A stretch of DNA of 64,000 nucleotides from an uncultured Chloroflexales bacterium (GTDB taxonomy: Bacteria > Chloroflexota > Chloroflexia > Chloroflexales > Chloroflexaceae). A program made the translations under genes and the position numbers. The notes under the pieces were generated by a model that saw nothing but the letters and a program-made list of their open reading frames with translations, ran no database searches and was not told the origin of the DNA. The DNA is taken from positions 1-64,000 of the forward strand of contig CAKZSI010000049.1 of assembly GCA_937918935.1 (NCBI GenBank), read 5' to 3'. The first letter of the stretch is position 1. The number at the start of each line of letters is the position of its first letter. Below are positions 8,368-17,887 of the stretch, one piece after another.

Positions 8368-11118
8368 GTGACGGCACAACATCGCCCGCGGCGGTATATC
8401 GCGCTTCTGCATCTGCTGCTCATCGCCGGGGCGCTTATGGCCCTGGCCCCCGGGCGCGACGCCAGCGCCCAGGCTGGCATTATTCAGGATCTCGACAATG
8501 GGCAGCAGGAGTTTGCCCGCGGCACATTCTATCGCACTTCGCTCGGCCCCGACCGCGACGCCGGCGATACTCAGGACCAGCCCGGCGCGGTGCAACTGAC
8601 TCCCATTGGCTTCCTCACCCCCTGGGAGAGCGCCGGCGTGGGCCTGCCCGAAGCCCTCTCCGGGACCGGCGCGGCGGTGATCGGCCGGCGTCTCTTCGTG
8701 GCCGGCGGCACCCGCGCCTCGGGCAACACTCCGCCCAGCAGCCCCTACGTCTACTGGGCCAACTTCAACCAGATCACCGGTGGGGCCATTCCCCACGGGA
8801 TCAGCGATGGGCGCTCCTTCGGCAATGAGAACTGGCTGCGCAGCGCCATGCCCCAGGCGGAGATGATCCAGCCGTCGAACGCCTGCGCGGATGGCCAGAA
8901 GCCCGGCCCGGCCCGCACCCGCGCCATGGCGACGGCTATGGCCACCGGCCCTGACACCGGCTACCTCTTCGTCATCGGCGGCAGCGTGCTGACCTCAAAT
9001 AGCGGCTGCCATCAGGAGGATCTCTCCACGCCGGTGATCCAGGTCGCGGCGGTCAACGGCGATACAATCACCTGGCGCGACCCGTTGTACCTGCCCAGCC
9101 CGCCACCGCAGCCTACAGCGATCGTAAACGTTGCCACCAGCGGCGCCGGCTTTGGCACGCGGCGTCTGGGGCTGGAAAGCGGCGCCGTGGCGCTGGTGCG
9201 CGTCGCGCCCGATCGGGCCTTTCTCTACGTGATCGGCGGCTTCGCCGCCTACCAGGGAACTGTGGGAAGCCCCTCCTCCATTCGCAACATGTACTCGCGG
9301 GCGGTCTTCTACACCCAGGTCAACGCCGACGGCAGCTTCAGCACGCCCCCGGTGAGCGGGAGCCTGCCGGTGGATGGCATCTGGGCGCGGGCCGCGGATC
9401 TGCCGCTGCCCGACTCGGCGCTGGGTCTCTTTGAGCATACGGCCATGGCGACGACAACCATCGTCGGCGATAGCCCGCGGCATGCCATCTTTGTGGCCGG
9501 CGGGCGTTTGAGTAACAACCCCGGCGACATCAATGAGTTCGTCTTCCGCGCCGTGGTCAACCCCGCGACCGGCGCGCTGACCTGGAGCGACCGGCCCAAC
9601 GCCAACAACGACCAGGTGAGTCTGGAGGGTCAGCGACGCCACAGCCTGGCCGGCGTGGCCTACAATAACCGGCTGTATGTAATTGGCGGGCGCGGACCAG
9701 GGGTGAATGCCTCGGCGAAGGTGCAGACCGCTGTGTACGATGATCAACCGGACATCCAGCGCATTCCCGGGGCCACCCAGTACTTTATCGGCAACGCCGG
9801 GCCGAACGTGCTGCCCGTCACCGATAGCGCCGACGGGCGCTACAGCATCAGCGCGGCATTGATGGACGCCCTGCCGCCACCTGACAACCCCTCGGGGAAC
9901 GACTCGCTCGGCTCGGCCTGGGTGTTCGTGGTGGGCGGCAACGACCGCAACAGCCTCCCGACAGATTCACTCTTCCGCGGGCGCCTGGGCGGTCTCAACG
10001 AGTTCACCCTGCAAAGCCGCGCCAACGAAGGCTGGTTCTACTCCAATGTCTTCCCGGTGAGCATCCGCGCCAGCGAGCGCGACAACGACGCCCGGGTGCT
10101 CTCCATCCGCTGGTACGCCGAGGTCAGCCGCCAGAACAATCCCAATGCCGACCTGATAGTGCAGTTCCGCACAGTCAACGGCGCGAACCCCAACTGCCCC
10201 GACGAGTCGGTGTTCCCTGCCAGCGCGCAGTGGACCACCATTGACGGCGACCCCGGAAGCGATTTCTTCAGCCGGCCCAGCGGCGAGAACCAGTACTCGC
10301 TGCGCGACACCAACATCGTCGCCACCTGTTTCCAGTACCGGGCACGCTTCCTGCAAAACGGCCTGAGCGGCGACCGGGCGGCCCAGCCGGGGCCGGGCGG
10401 CGCCAGCGACACGCCGCGCCTCTTCCGCATGGCGCTGGAGAAGATCCTGCCCACGGGCACGCCTGACATCCGGCTGTTTGACTTCACGGCCGGCGTTGGC
10501 GCCAGCGGCGGCCTGACCACCTTCAACGTACAGATCCACAACCTGAACACCCAGGGCATCGAGAGCACCGCCCCGGCCTCAACCGGCCCGGCGGACAACA
10601 GCGGCTTCTGGGTGGCGCTGTGCGTGCAGCGCACCGACGTGGGGCAGCCCCCGCCGACACTGAACGCCAGCAACATCCCGACAATGCCGATGGCCGACCT
10701 CACCTTCCCTGACTGCGTGGTGGCCATGTACCAGGTGCTCAAGTACCAGATGACGCCCGGGGCACGCATGCTGCTGCGCACCGGAACCGATCCGACTGGC
10801 AACCCGCAACGCTGGACGCGGGTGCGCGACGAGCAGGGCCAGTTGATCCAGAACGGCGGCGTGGTCGGCGTGCCGATCAACGATGTGCGCGAGTTGTTCC
10901 GCCAGCCGGGCAACTACGCCGTGGCGGTGTTGATCGATCCGTGGAACTACATCAACGAGGGCACAGCCGGAGAGGCCAACAACCGGGGCGAAGAGCAGAA
11001 CGCTCAGCCAACGCCCAACCAGCCCTGGGTGGTCACCTTCACGGTGACTAACCCGACAGCTCCGCCTGACGATAGCGAAGCTCCGCCTAACCTGTACCTG
11101 CCGCTGGTGCGACGCTAA
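8368..11118 (+). CDS. Secreted kelch-repeat-like protein of the pilus locus
   Basis: A 916-residue exported protein. The GTG start at 8368 has CAGGAGG 6 nt upstream. A signal peptide is clear: RRYIALLHLLLIAGALMALAPG, cleaved near DASAQA. The first ~530 residues contain kelch-like blades marked by Gly-Gly pairs after hydrophobic strands (LFVAGG, LFVIGG, LYVIGG, IFVAGG, LYVIGG, VFVVGG), so a beta-propeller is likely. The C-terminal ~350 residues look like beta-sandwich modules. The protein ends in NLYLPLVRR, a motif also found inside the secreted protein at 40267-42444. Its place between VWA pilins and cpaB suggests a surface role tied to the pilus, but that is inference. Confidence 0.7.
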   Translation: MTAQHRPRRYIALLHLLLIAGALMALAPGRDASAQAGIIQDLDNGQQEFARGTFYRTSLGPDRDAGDTQDQPGAVQLTPIGFLTPWESAGVGLPEALSGTGAAVIGRRLFVAGGTRASGNTPPSSPYVYWANFNQITGGAIPHGISDGRSFGNENWLRSAMPQAEMIQPSNACADGQKPGPARTRAMATAMATGPDTGYLFVIGGSVLTSNSGCHQEDLSTPVIQVAAVNGDTITWRDPLYLPSPPPQPTAIVNVATSGAGFGTRRLGLESGAVALVRVAPDRAFLYVIGGFAAYQGTVGSPSSIRNMYSRAVFYTQVNADGSFSTPPVSGSLPVDGIWARAADLPLPDSALGLFEHTAMATTTIVGDSPRHAIFVAGGRLSNNPGDINEFVFRAVVNPATGALTWSDRPNANNDQVSLEGQRRHSLAGVAYNNRLYVIGGRGPGVNASAKVQTAVYDDQPDIQRIPGATQYFIGNAGPNVLPVTDSADGRYSISAALMDALPPPDNPSGNDSLGSAWVFVVGGNDRNSLPTDSLFRGRLGGLNEFTLQSRANEGWFYSNVFPVSIRASERDNDARVLSIRWYAEVSRQNNPNADLIVQFRTVNGANPNCPDESVFPASAQWTTIDGDPGSDFFSRPSGENQYSLRDTNIVATCFQYRARFLQNGLSGDRAAQPGPGGASDTPRLFRMALEKILPTGTPDIRLFDFTAGVGASGGLTTFNVQIHNLNTQGIESTAPASTGPADNSGFWVALCVQRTDVGQPPPTLNASNIPTMPMADLTFPDCVVAMYQVLKYQMTPGARMLLRTGTDPTGNPQRWTRVRDEQGQLIQNGGVVGVPINDVRELFRQPGNYAVAVLIDPWNYINEGTAGEANNRGEEQNAQPTPNQPWVVTFTVTNPTAPPDDSEAPPNLYLPLVRR

Positions 11119-11245
11119 GTGGTCGGCATGGTAGATTTCCGGGCATTTCCGCCCCCCTCTCAGCCTCTCCCCATTGTGGGAAGGGCTGGGAGGGGGTAGG
11201 AGTGCAGTAAAACACTCTGTCTATGGACTGCCAGGTGCAATATCA

Positions 11246-11268
11246 CCGGGAGGGCAACGCCCTCCCGG
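11246..11268. repeat. Family-A palindrome
   Basis: Perfect 10-bp arms CCGGGAGGGC / GCCCTCCCGG with AAC between them. Confidence 0.75.
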
Positions 11269-11401
11269 CAGACAGGGGGACGCGGTCAGGAGGGTTCCTG
11301 GAAGGGCGTTGCCCTCCCGGACCCTCCCGTCGAGCGGGGCAAGTGTAAAGTCCGACAGCCGCTGGCAACGCCCTAAACCCCGTTCCAGATTTGCCAGCAC
11401 A

Positions 11402-11410
11402 TGCTATAAT
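11402..11410 (+). promoter_or_regulatory. Extended -10 element upstream of cpaB
   Basis: TGCTATAAT, a perfect TGn extended -10, lies 37 bp before the cpaB start. No good -35 is seen 17 bp upstream. The same nonamer precedes mutS and the regulator at 28581-29687. Confidence 0.5.
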
Positions 11411-11447
11411 TCACGGCAAAGCCCCCTGAAAGGAAGGATACTCTTGT

Positions 11448-12455
11448 ATGCGGCGTGGTGGCATTGTCATTCTGCTCATTGGTCTGATCCTGCTCGTCGG
11501 CGCTGCTGCCCTGTTTTTCCTGCTCCAGCAACCCGGCGGGGGTGAACTGATCGGGGGAGCGCAGCCAACGTCGGCCCTGGCCACCGAGGTGCCCGAGGTT
11601 CAGATCGTGCGGGCACGGGTGGACATTCCAGCTAACACCCTGATCGCCGACACCACCCTGCTCGATGTGATTACCGTCCCTCAAACGGAGTTCGATCCAG
11701 CCAAGAACTTCTCAAGCAGCGGTGAGGTCGTGGGCAAACTCACCACGCGGCTGTTCCGGGCCAACGAGTTCATCGTCAAGGCAGGCCTGACCGAACCGGG
11801 CCTCTCGCAGCAGATTCCCACCGCCGAGGCCGAACGGGCGCGCGACAAAGCCTATCCCTTTATTGTCAACAACCTCTCGGGCGTAGCCGACCGGATCGTG
11901 CCCGGCGACTTCGTGGACGTGGTGGCGACCTTTAACGTGCCCCGGCGCTGGTCGTACCCTACGGGCAGAGACGAGCAGACCCTCACACGTTCGCTGGACG
12001 ACCTTATCTTCGTCAGCACCAGAACCATCGTTCAGCGCGCCCAGGTGTTGCAGATCGTTCGCCCGCAGGTGAGCGCCGAGGGGACGCCGGTGCCGGGAGC
12101 GGCGCCAGGGAGCGGGAGCCTGCCGCAGGTAGACGCCTCGGGGCAGCCGATTGAGCCGGCATCCGGCCAGGCGTCCGGCCCGATCACTGCCGAGGCATGG
12201 ACGCTGTTGCTGGCGCTTAACGATCAGGAAGTAGAGTTGATAGAGTTCGCCCTGGCGTCCAATGCACGCATGGTGCTGGTGCTGCGCGGGGCAGGCGACG
12301 AGGCCTTCGAGCCGACCATCGGCGCGACCCTGGACCTGTTGATCTCCGAGTTCGGGCTGCCCCTGCCCTACGCCTTGCCGCCGCAGGTCGTGAGCGAAGA
12401 GGTTGCCTTCACCCCCGAGCCAACACGCACACCGGCGCCCACCCGCGTGCCGTGA
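11448..12455 (+). CDS. cpaB: CpaB/RcpC-like Flp pilus assembly protein
   Basis: A 335-residue protein with an N-terminal membrane helix (GGIVILLIGLILLVGAAALFFLL) followed by an SAF-type domain (VRARVDIPANTLIADTTLLDVITVP). A second region, LSGVADRIVPGDFVDVVATFNV, is typical of CpaB/RcpC. CpaB is a periplasmic/extracytoplasmic assembly factor of the Tad system. The Ser/Gly/Pro-rich linker near residues 205-250 and the Thr/Pro-rich tail are low complexity. It opens the assembly-machine gene set cpaB-cpaE-cpaF-tadB-tadC. GAAAGGAAGG lies upstream of the ATG. Confidence 0.85.
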   Translation: MRRGGIVILLIGLILLVGAAALFFLLQQPGGGELIGGAQPTSALATEVPEVQIVRARVDIPANTLIADTTLLDVITVPQTEFDPAKNFSSSGEVVGKLTTRLFRANEFIVKAGLTEPGLSQQIPTAEAERARDKAYPFIVNNLSGVADRIVPGDFVDVVATFNVPRRWSYPTGRDEQTLTRSLDDLIFVSTRTIVQRAQVLQIVRPQVSAEGTPVPGAAPGSGSLPQVDASGQPIEPASGQASGPITAEAWTLLLALNDQEVELIEFALASNARMVLVLRGAGDEAFEPTIGATLDLLISEFGLPLPYALPPQVVSEEVAFTPEPTRTPAPTRVP

Positions 12456-12494
12456 TGACCAGAGCGCGGGGGGACACGATGTGACAGGCCGGCC

Positions 12495-12566
12495 ACCGCC
12501 CCCGTCGTAGGCCCTGGTGGGGCGCTTGTCGCGGTCGTTGCCGCCCACCACGAATACCCGGGCCGA
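12495..12566 (-). pseudogene. Antisense fragment of a kelch-type gene
   Basis: Positions 12531-12554 on the minus strand are identical over 24 bp to positions 9925-9948 inside the kelch-like gene. The surrounding minus-strand frame reads ARVFVVGGNDRDKRPT, against AWVFVVGGNDRNSLPT in the intact gene. No start, stop or full blade set is present, so this appears to be an inverted remnant in the cpaB-cpaE gap. The ends given are approximate. Confidence 0.5.
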
Positions 12567-12591
12567 GAAGCAGCGGCTGCGCCGCTGCTTC
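12567..12591. repeat. Perfect hairpin in the cpaB-cpaE gap
   Basis: Inverted repeat GAAGCAGCGGC-TGC-GCCGCTGCTTC with 11-bp arms. It shares the GGC-TGC-GCC centre with family A but has different outer arms. A TATAAT (12655-12660) follows upstream of the next gene. Confidence 0.65.
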
Positions 12592-12781
12592 AGCTCTGCT
12601 GCGCCAGGACTCTGGCCCTCCCCCGGGGGCCATGGCCTGGTTCGCACAAAGCGGTATAATATATGTGCCCTGGCGCCTCCAGGAGCGCCGTGGGGCGGCA
12701 TCCTTGCCCGCGCATGCCACGTCGCCCGCCCGGGCGCCGTCAGAAGCCAATCCCCGGCCACAAAAGCGAGGAGTCTGTTCT

Positions 12782-14047
12782 ATGACCGAGGGTGAAAAGA
12801 TCCGGGTGATGATCGTTGACGATATCGTTGACACGCGCGATCAACTTGAGAAGTTGCTCTTCTTTGAAAAAGACATCGAAGTTGTGGCCAAAGCCGGCAA
12901 TGGCCGCGAAGCCGTGGCGCTCGCCAAACAGCACCACCCCGATGTCGTGCTCATGGACATCAATATGCCGGATATGGACGGCATTGCGGCCACCGAGGCG
13001 ATCCTCAGCCAGGACCCGGCGGTGCAGGTTATTATCATGAGCGTGCAGGGTGAGACGGATTACCTGCGGCGGGCGATGCTGGCCGGGGCGCGTGAGTTTC
13101 TGACCAAGCCCATCAGCGCCGACGACCTGTACAAGTCCATCCGTCACGTTCACAACCGCGCCGCGACGCGGCCCCGCCCGGTCGCGGGCGGCGTCGGGCC
13201 GGGCGTGGTTATGGCGAGAGAGAACATTCCCGAGGGGCAGATTATCGCCGTGTTCAGCCCCAAAGGCGGCGCGGGCACATCATCAATTGCTGCAAACCTG
13301 GCAGTGGCGATCCGCCAGCTTACCAACAAAAAAGTGGCCCTGGTAGACGCCAACAGCACCTTCGGCGACCAGAGCGTCATCCTGAACCTGCGCTCGGAGA
13401 AGACGATTGTGGAACTGGCGCAGCGGGTCGAGGAACTCGATCGTGACCTGCTCAATGATGTGCTGGCGACCCACACCTCGCAGATCAAGGTCCTCCTGGC
13501 GCCGCTCGATCCGCAGCGGGGCGAACTGGTCACCGCGGATCACCTGCGGGCAATCCTCGAAGGGATGAAACAGGAGTTTGACTTTATCGTGGTGGACACA
13601 CCGGCCTCGTTCCAGGATCGCTCCCTGGCGGCGCTGGATCTGGCCACGCGCATCGTCACCCTGATGACGCTGGAGATGCACTGCATCCGCAACATCAAGC
13701 TGTTCCTGGAAGTGGCCGAACTGCTGGAATACCCGCGCGAGAAGGTGATGCTGGTGCTCAACAAGGCCAGCAACCGCACCAACATCCGCGCCGAGGAGGT
13801 GGAGAAGAACATCCAGCGCAAGATCCAGTTGCAGATCTGCGATGCCGGCCATGATATGACCTTCGCCATCAACCAGGGCGTGCCGCTGATCATCGGCAAG
13901 CCGACCCACCAGGCGGCGCGCGATATCGGTATCCTGGCCCGCGAGGTAACGCTGACGACGAAGGCCGCGGCGGCAGGCGCCCCGGGGGCGGCTGAAGCGC
14001 CGGTCCAGAAGAGCGGCGGCCTGTTTAACCGGCTGATTAAACGCTAA
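12782..14047 (+). CDS. cpaE: Receiver-domain/TadZ (CpaE)-type ATPase of the Tad pilus
   Basis: A 421-residue fusion. The ATG at 12782 follows GCGAGGAG. Residues ~6-120 are a response-regulator receiver with an acidic pair (DD at 13-14), phospho-acceptor Asp59 (VVLMDINMPDMDG) and a Lys in FLTKPIS. Residues ~150-400 are a MinD/ParA-like ATPase with a deviant P-loop SPKGGAGTSS, which lacks the usual GKT lysine as is common in CpaE/TadZ proteins. VVDTPASF is the Walker B/switch region. TadZ proteins mark the polar assembly site and recruit the CpaF ATPase. It is followed by cpaF after 85 bp. Confidence 0.88.
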   Translation: MTEGEKIRVMIVDDIVDTRDQLEKLLFFEKDIEVVAKAGNGREAVALAKQHHPDVVLMDINMPDMDGIAATEAILSQDPAVQVIIMSVQGETDYLRRAMLAGAREFLTKPISADDLYKSIRHVHNRAATRPRPVAGGVGPGVVMARENIPEGQIIAVFSPKGGAGTSSIAANLAVAIRQLTNKKVALVDANSTFGDQSVILNLRSEKTIVELAQRVEELDRDLLNDVLATHTSQIKVLLAPLDPQRGELVTADHLRAILEGMKQEFDFIVVDTPASFQDRSLAALDLATRIVTLMTLEMHCIRNIKLFLEVAELLEYPREKVMLVLNKASNRTNIRAEEVEKNIQRKIQLQICDAGHDMTFAINQGVPLIIGKPTHQAARDIGILAREVTLTTKAAAAGAPGAAEAPVQKSGGLFNRLIKR

Positions 14048-14132
14048 GATATGGTTGGCGCCTGCGTTACCGCTGGAAAGGCGCGGGCAAACCTGGTTTC
14101 CCCATTCACACATCAGGAAGAAGGACACCACT

Positions 14133-15515
14133 ATGTCGTTGCTCAAACGTATCGGTGCCACCCCTGGCGAGGCCACGGCGACGCCGGCGGCACGACCAGG
14201 GGGCGGCATCGCGGCGTCGCGGGCGCCCGCGGCTCGCGAGGATGACACCTTCAACGAGATCAAGCTGCGGGTGCAGAACCGGTTGATCAACGAACTTGAC
14301 CCGAAAATCGATCTCTCGAATAAGGCCCGGGTGCGCAAACAGGTCGAAGACGCCTTCCAGGCCATCCTCGACGGTGAAAGCATCGTTCTCACGCGCAGCG
14401 AACGCCAGCGCATGTTCGAGAGCATCGAGGCGGATATTATCGGACTTGGGCCGTTGGAGCAACTGCTGGCCGATCCTGGGATCAGCGAAATTATGGTCAA
14501 TGGCCCGAAACAGATCTACATCGAAAAATCGGGCAAATTGATCAAAACCGACGTCACCTTTAGCAACGACGAGCACGTGCTGCGGATCATCGATCGCATC
14601 GTGGCCCCGCTGGGCCGGCGCGTAGACGAGTCGTCGCCCATGGTTGACGCCCGCCTGCCCGATGGCTCGCGCGTCAATGCGATCATTCGCCCGCTGGCGC
14701 TCAATGGTCCGACGATCACCATTCGCAAGTTCCGCAAGGATAAACTGACCATCCACGACCTGGTGCGCTTCGGCTCGATGAGCCAGGATATGGCCGATTT
14801 CCTGGGCGCCTGCGTCAAGGCGCGCACCAATATCGTGGTCTCGGGCGGTACCGGTTCGGGTAAAACGACCCTGCTTAACGTGCTCTCGAACTTCATCCCC
14901 GAAGACGAGCGCATCATCACGGTCGAGAATGCCGCCGAGCTGCAATTGCAGCAGGACCACGTGGTGAGCCTGGAGTCGCGCCCGCCGAACGTCGAGGGCC
15001 GTGGCGAGGTGACCATTCGCGACCTGGTGATTAACAGCCTGCGGATGCGCCCGGAGCGCATTATCGTCGGCGAGTGCCGCGGCGGCGAGACCCTTGATAT
15101 GCTCCAGGCCATGAACACCGGTCACGACGGCTCAATGACCACCATTCACGCTAACACGCCCCGCGATGCCGTGGGTCGTATCGAGACCATGTGCCTGATG
15201 GCGGGGATGGACCTGCCCGCGCGGGCCATCCGCGAGCAGATCGCCTCGGCGGTGCAACTCTTTGTGCAGCAGTCGCGCCTCAAAGACGGCTCGCGCAAGG
15301 TGACGCAGATCACCGAGGTGTCGGGTATGGAAGGCGATGTGGTGGTGATGCAGGACATCTTTGTCTTCGAGCAGACCGGGATCGACGAGCGGGGTAAGAT
15401 CGTCGGCCAGTTGCGGCCCACCGGGGTACGCCCGAAGTTCATCGAGAAGTTTGAGACCCTGAACATCTTCCTGCCGCCGAACATCTTTGGTTCCGGTGAT
15501 CGCTTTAGTTTCTAA
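14133..15515 (+). CDS. cpaF: Flp pilus assembly ATPase CpaF/TadA
   Basis: A 460-residue type II/IV secretion ATPase that powers Tad pilus extension and retraction from the cytoplasmic face. It has an N-terminal helical domain, then DPGISEIMVNGPKQIYIE. The Walker A GGTGSGKT starts near residue 238. ENAAELQL, the Walker B-type segment RIIVGECRGGE and the His-box GSMTTIHAN complete the set. The ATG at 14133 is preferred over upstream frames because GGAAGAAGGA precedes it. It is tightly followed by tadB (18 bp). Confidence 0.93.
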   Translation: MSLLKRIGATPGEATATPAARPGGGIAASRAPAAREDDTFNEIKLRVQNRLINELDPKIDLSNKARVRKQVEDAFQAILDGESIVLTRSERQRMFESIEADIIGLGPLEQLLADPGISEIMVNGPKQIYIEKSGKLIKTDVTFSNDEHVLRIIDRIVAPLGRRVDESSPMVDARLPDGSRVNAIIRPLALNGPTITIRKFRKDKLTIHDLVRFGSMSQDMADFLGACVKARTNIVVSGGTGSGKTTLLNVLSNFIPEDERIITVENAAELQLQQDHVVSLESRPPNVEGRGEVTIRDLVINSLRMRPERIIVGECRGGETLDMLQAMNTGHDGSMTTIHANTPRDAVGRIETMCLMAGMDLPARAIREQIASAVQLFVQQSRLKDGSRKVTQITEVSGMEGDVVVMQDIFVFEQTGIDERGKIVGQLRPTGVRPKFIEKFETLNIFLPPNIFGSGDRFSF

Positions 15516-15533
15516 GGCAAGGAACAGGTGGCC

Positions 15534-16520
15534 ATGGATCGTATGCTCTCGCCTGAACTGCTGCCGATCTTGCTGGCACTCGGCGGGCTGCTGTTGCTGA
15601 TCGTCTGGCTGGTCTGGCAGTTACGTGGCCAGAGGAGTGAAGCCGTTTCCTCGCGCCTGACGGAGCTCGTCGGCCCGAGCGGCGCGCAGGCTGAGGCCAA
15701 CCCGCGCCAGGCGCTGGAGCGCCTTGACCGTGTGGTGGTGCAGAGCAAGCGTGGGGGCAATATCCAGCGTGATCTGGCGCGGGCCGACGTCAAACTGACT
15801 GTCACGGAGTATATTATTATCAAGTTCCTCTGCGCGCTGGTGGGGGCGGGCTTCGGGGTCTTCGTCGGGCGGGCCAGCATGGCGGCGATGTTTGCCAGCG
15901 GCCTGGCAGGAGCGGTGGTGTTCTCGTTTCTGCCGAACCTCTACCTCTCCATCCAGGCCCGGCGGCGCGTCAAGGCCTTTAACAACCAGCTTGGGGACAC
16001 GATCACCATGATGGCGAATGCGCTGCGCGGCGGCTACAGCTTCCTGCAGACGCTGGACATGGTCTCGCGCGAGGCCCCGGCGCCGATGTCGTCGGAGTTT
16101 CGCCGGGTGGTGCAGGAGGTTGGACTGGGGCGCAGCACCGAAGACGCGCTGCAAAACCTGCTGCGGCGCATGCCCTCGGACGATCTGGAACTGCTGATTA
16201 CCGCGGTGAGCATCCAGATGGAAGTGGGCGGCAACCTGGCGCAGATCCTCGATACGATCGGCCATACCATTCGCGAGCGGGTGCGCATCAAAGGCGAGAT
16301 CCAGACCCTGACGGCGCAGGGGCGCATTTCGGCGTGGGTGATTACCGGCCTGCCAGTGGGCCTGGCGATCTTTATCTCTATGGTCAATCCAGACTACATG
16401 GCGCCAATCTTCACCCTGGGCATGCCGCCAGAGGCCTGGTGCTGTCTGCCCGTCACTGCGGGGGTGATGATCGTTATCGGTTATTTTGCGATTATGAAGA
16501 TTATTGATATTGATGTGTAA
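15534..16520 (+). CDS. tadB: Tad pilus inner-membrane platform protein TadB
   Basis: A 328-residue T2SS-F-type membrane protein. It has an N-terminal helix (LLPILLALGGLLLLIVWLVW), a central hydrophobic pair (LCALVGAGFGVFVG onward), a cytoplasmic T2SSF domain (LGDTITMMANALRGGYSFLQTLDMVSREAP ... GGNLAQILDTIGHTIRERVRIKGEIQTLTAQGRIS) and two C-terminal helices. The ATG at 15534 has AAGGAACAGG 6 nt upstream. It forms the inner-membrane platform together with TadC. Confidence 0.9.
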   Translation: MDRMLSPELLPILLALGGLLLLIVWLVWQLRGQRSEAVSSRLTELVGPSGAQAEANPRQALERLDRVVVQSKRGGNIQRDLARADVKLTVTEYIIIKFLCALVGAGFGVFVGRASMAAMFASGLAGAVVFSFLPNLYLSIQARRRVKAFNNQLGDTITMMANALRGGYSFLQTLDMVSREAPAPMSSEFRRVVQEVGLGRSTEDALQNLLRRMPSDDLELLITAVSIQMEVGGNLAQILDTIGHTIRERVRIKGEIQTLTAQGRISAWVITGLPVGLAIFISMVNPDYMAPIFTLGMPPEAWCCLPVTAGVMIVIGYFAIMKIIDIDV

Positions 16521-16536
16521 GTGCTAAAGCGGGTCC

Positions 16537-16593
16537 CCGGGAGGGCTGCGCCTCCCGGTGGGGGGGGTTATGGAGAAACCAGGTTTCCCCATA
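16537..16593. repeat. Adjacent family-A and family-B palindromes
   Basis: Family A: CCGGGAGG at 16537-16544 pairs with CCTCCCGG at 16551-16558. Family B: TATGGAGAAACC / GGTTTCCCCATA at 16569-16593 with one mismatch. A further partial family-B copy follows at about 16676-16692. They fill the tadB-tadC gap. Confidence 0.7.
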
Positions 16594-16728
16594 CCTCTCC
16601 AACCGGCCCGCTCGACGCGCCGGGGATCTCCGGGATGGCACAGCTCTCCCCGATCCTCTACCTATCGGACAGGGGTGTGGGGAAACCTGGTTTCGCTGCG
16701 CGTGTAACGCTCACAGCGAGGAGAAGCC

Positions 16729-17655
16729 ATGACAACACTGGTGCTCATGGGTGTTGTGCTGTTTCTGTTTGCGGTGGTCCTCATCATCGGCGTAATCCTG
16801 GTGGCGCGCATGCGCCAGCCTGATGTGGTCGGCGAACGGCTGAACCAGTACACTGAGCGGGTGATGACCCTGGAGGAACTGGAACTGCAACAGCCGTTCC
16901 ACGAGCGCGTGCTCATTCCCGCGGCGAAGAGCATCCTCGCGACGCTCGGCAAGTATGGCCCCAAACAGAGCGCCGAACGCCTGCAGCTCAACCTGCAAAT
17001 GGCCGGCAATCCGTTCGGGCTTACGCCGGTGATGTTCGTGGGTCTGCGAGTGGTGCTGGCCCTGGGGCTGGGGGGCATCACCAGTGTGCTGTTGTTCCGC
17101 ACGATGAATCCCTCTCAAGCGCTGTTGTACAGTGCGGTGGTCTTTGCGCTGGGCTATATGCTGCCGGTCGTCTTGCTGGGTCGCCAGATCACCGCGCGGA
17201 AGAAGGCCATCACCAAAGCCCTGCCCGACGCGCTCGATCTGTTGTGCATCAGCGTTGAAGCCGGGTTGGCCTTCGACCCGGCACTGCAACGGGTCGCCGA
17301 CAAGTGGGACGATGAACTCTCGCGGGAGTTCAGGCGGGTGCTCAAAGATATGCAACTCGGACGCAGCCGGCGCGAGGCGCTCAAGGATCTTGCCGATCGC
17401 ACCGGCGTGGACGATGTGCGGACCTTTACCTCCGCGGTCATCCAGGCCGACCAACTGGGCGTCTCGATGTCAAAGATTCTTCGCATCCAGAGCGATCAGA
17501 TGCGGGTACGCCGCCGGCAGCGGGCGGAAGAACTGGCGCAGCAAGCCCCCATCAAGATGCTCTTTCCGATGGTGTTCTTGATCTTTCCGGCGTTGTTCGT
17601 AGTGATCCTGGGACCGGCAGTGCCCCGCATCTTCTCCAGTTTCGGCGGTCTCTAG
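16729..17655 (+). CDS. tadC: Tad pilus inner-membrane platform protein TadC
   Basis: A 308-residue T2SS-F-type protein, partner of TadB. It has an N-terminal helix (VLMGVVLFLFAVVLIIGVILV), a middle helix pair around LALGLGGITSVLLF and YSAVVFALGYMLPVVLLG, the T2SSF domain (KALPDALDLLCISVEAGLAFDPALQRVADKWDDELSREF ... DQLGVSMSKILRIQSDQMRVRRRQRAEE) and a C-terminal helix (LIFPALFVVILGP). GCGAGGAG precedes the ATG. The 208-bp gap to tadB is filled by palindromes. Confidence 0.9.
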   Translation: MTTLVLMGVVLFLFAVVLIIGVILVARMRQPDVVGERLNQYTERVMTLEELELQQPFHERVLIPAAKSILATLGKYGPKQSAERLQLNLQMAGNPFGLTPVMFVGLRVVLALGLGGITSVLLFRTMNPSQALLYSAVVFALGYMLPVVLLGRQITARKKAITKALPDALDLLCISVEAGLAFDPALQRVADKWDDELSREFRRVLKDMQLGRSRREALKDLADRTGVDDVRTFTSAVIQADQLGVSMSKILRIQSDQMRVRRRQRAEELAQQAPIKMLFPMVFLIFPALFVVILGPAVPRIFSSFGGL

Positions 17656-17887
17656 GCTCCGCTCCCTGCAACCAGATGGCGGGGATATGGCCGCCGCGTC
17701 TCTGCCGCCGCGGGCGGAACGCATCGCCGGGGGTGGCGGCTGTCGCATCTCCTCCGAACGGTTGCTCAAATGGCCATGCGGGAAAACGATATCCAGGCGA
17801 AGCCAGGGGCGGTTGGCAAACCGCTCCTTCCCCCAGCCGACAGCATGCGGGCGCGCTAGTCGCGCACCAGCAGAGGCGCTTCACACC

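Larger units (their letters stand above)
11119..11447. other. Intergenic stretch with hairpins and the cpaB promoter
   Basis: No gene seen. It holds an imperfect hairpin of the CCCCTCTCAGCC/GGCTGGGAGGGG type (about 11152-11198), a family-A palindrome (11246-11268), a degenerate family-A copy (about 11297-11320) and the extended -10 at 11402-11410. Confidence 0.6.

Noticed and set aside
11152-11340. CRISPR-like spaced repeats after the kelch gene
   Set aside because: These are non-identical palindromes of the dispersed families, with no regular spacing or direct-repeat unit.
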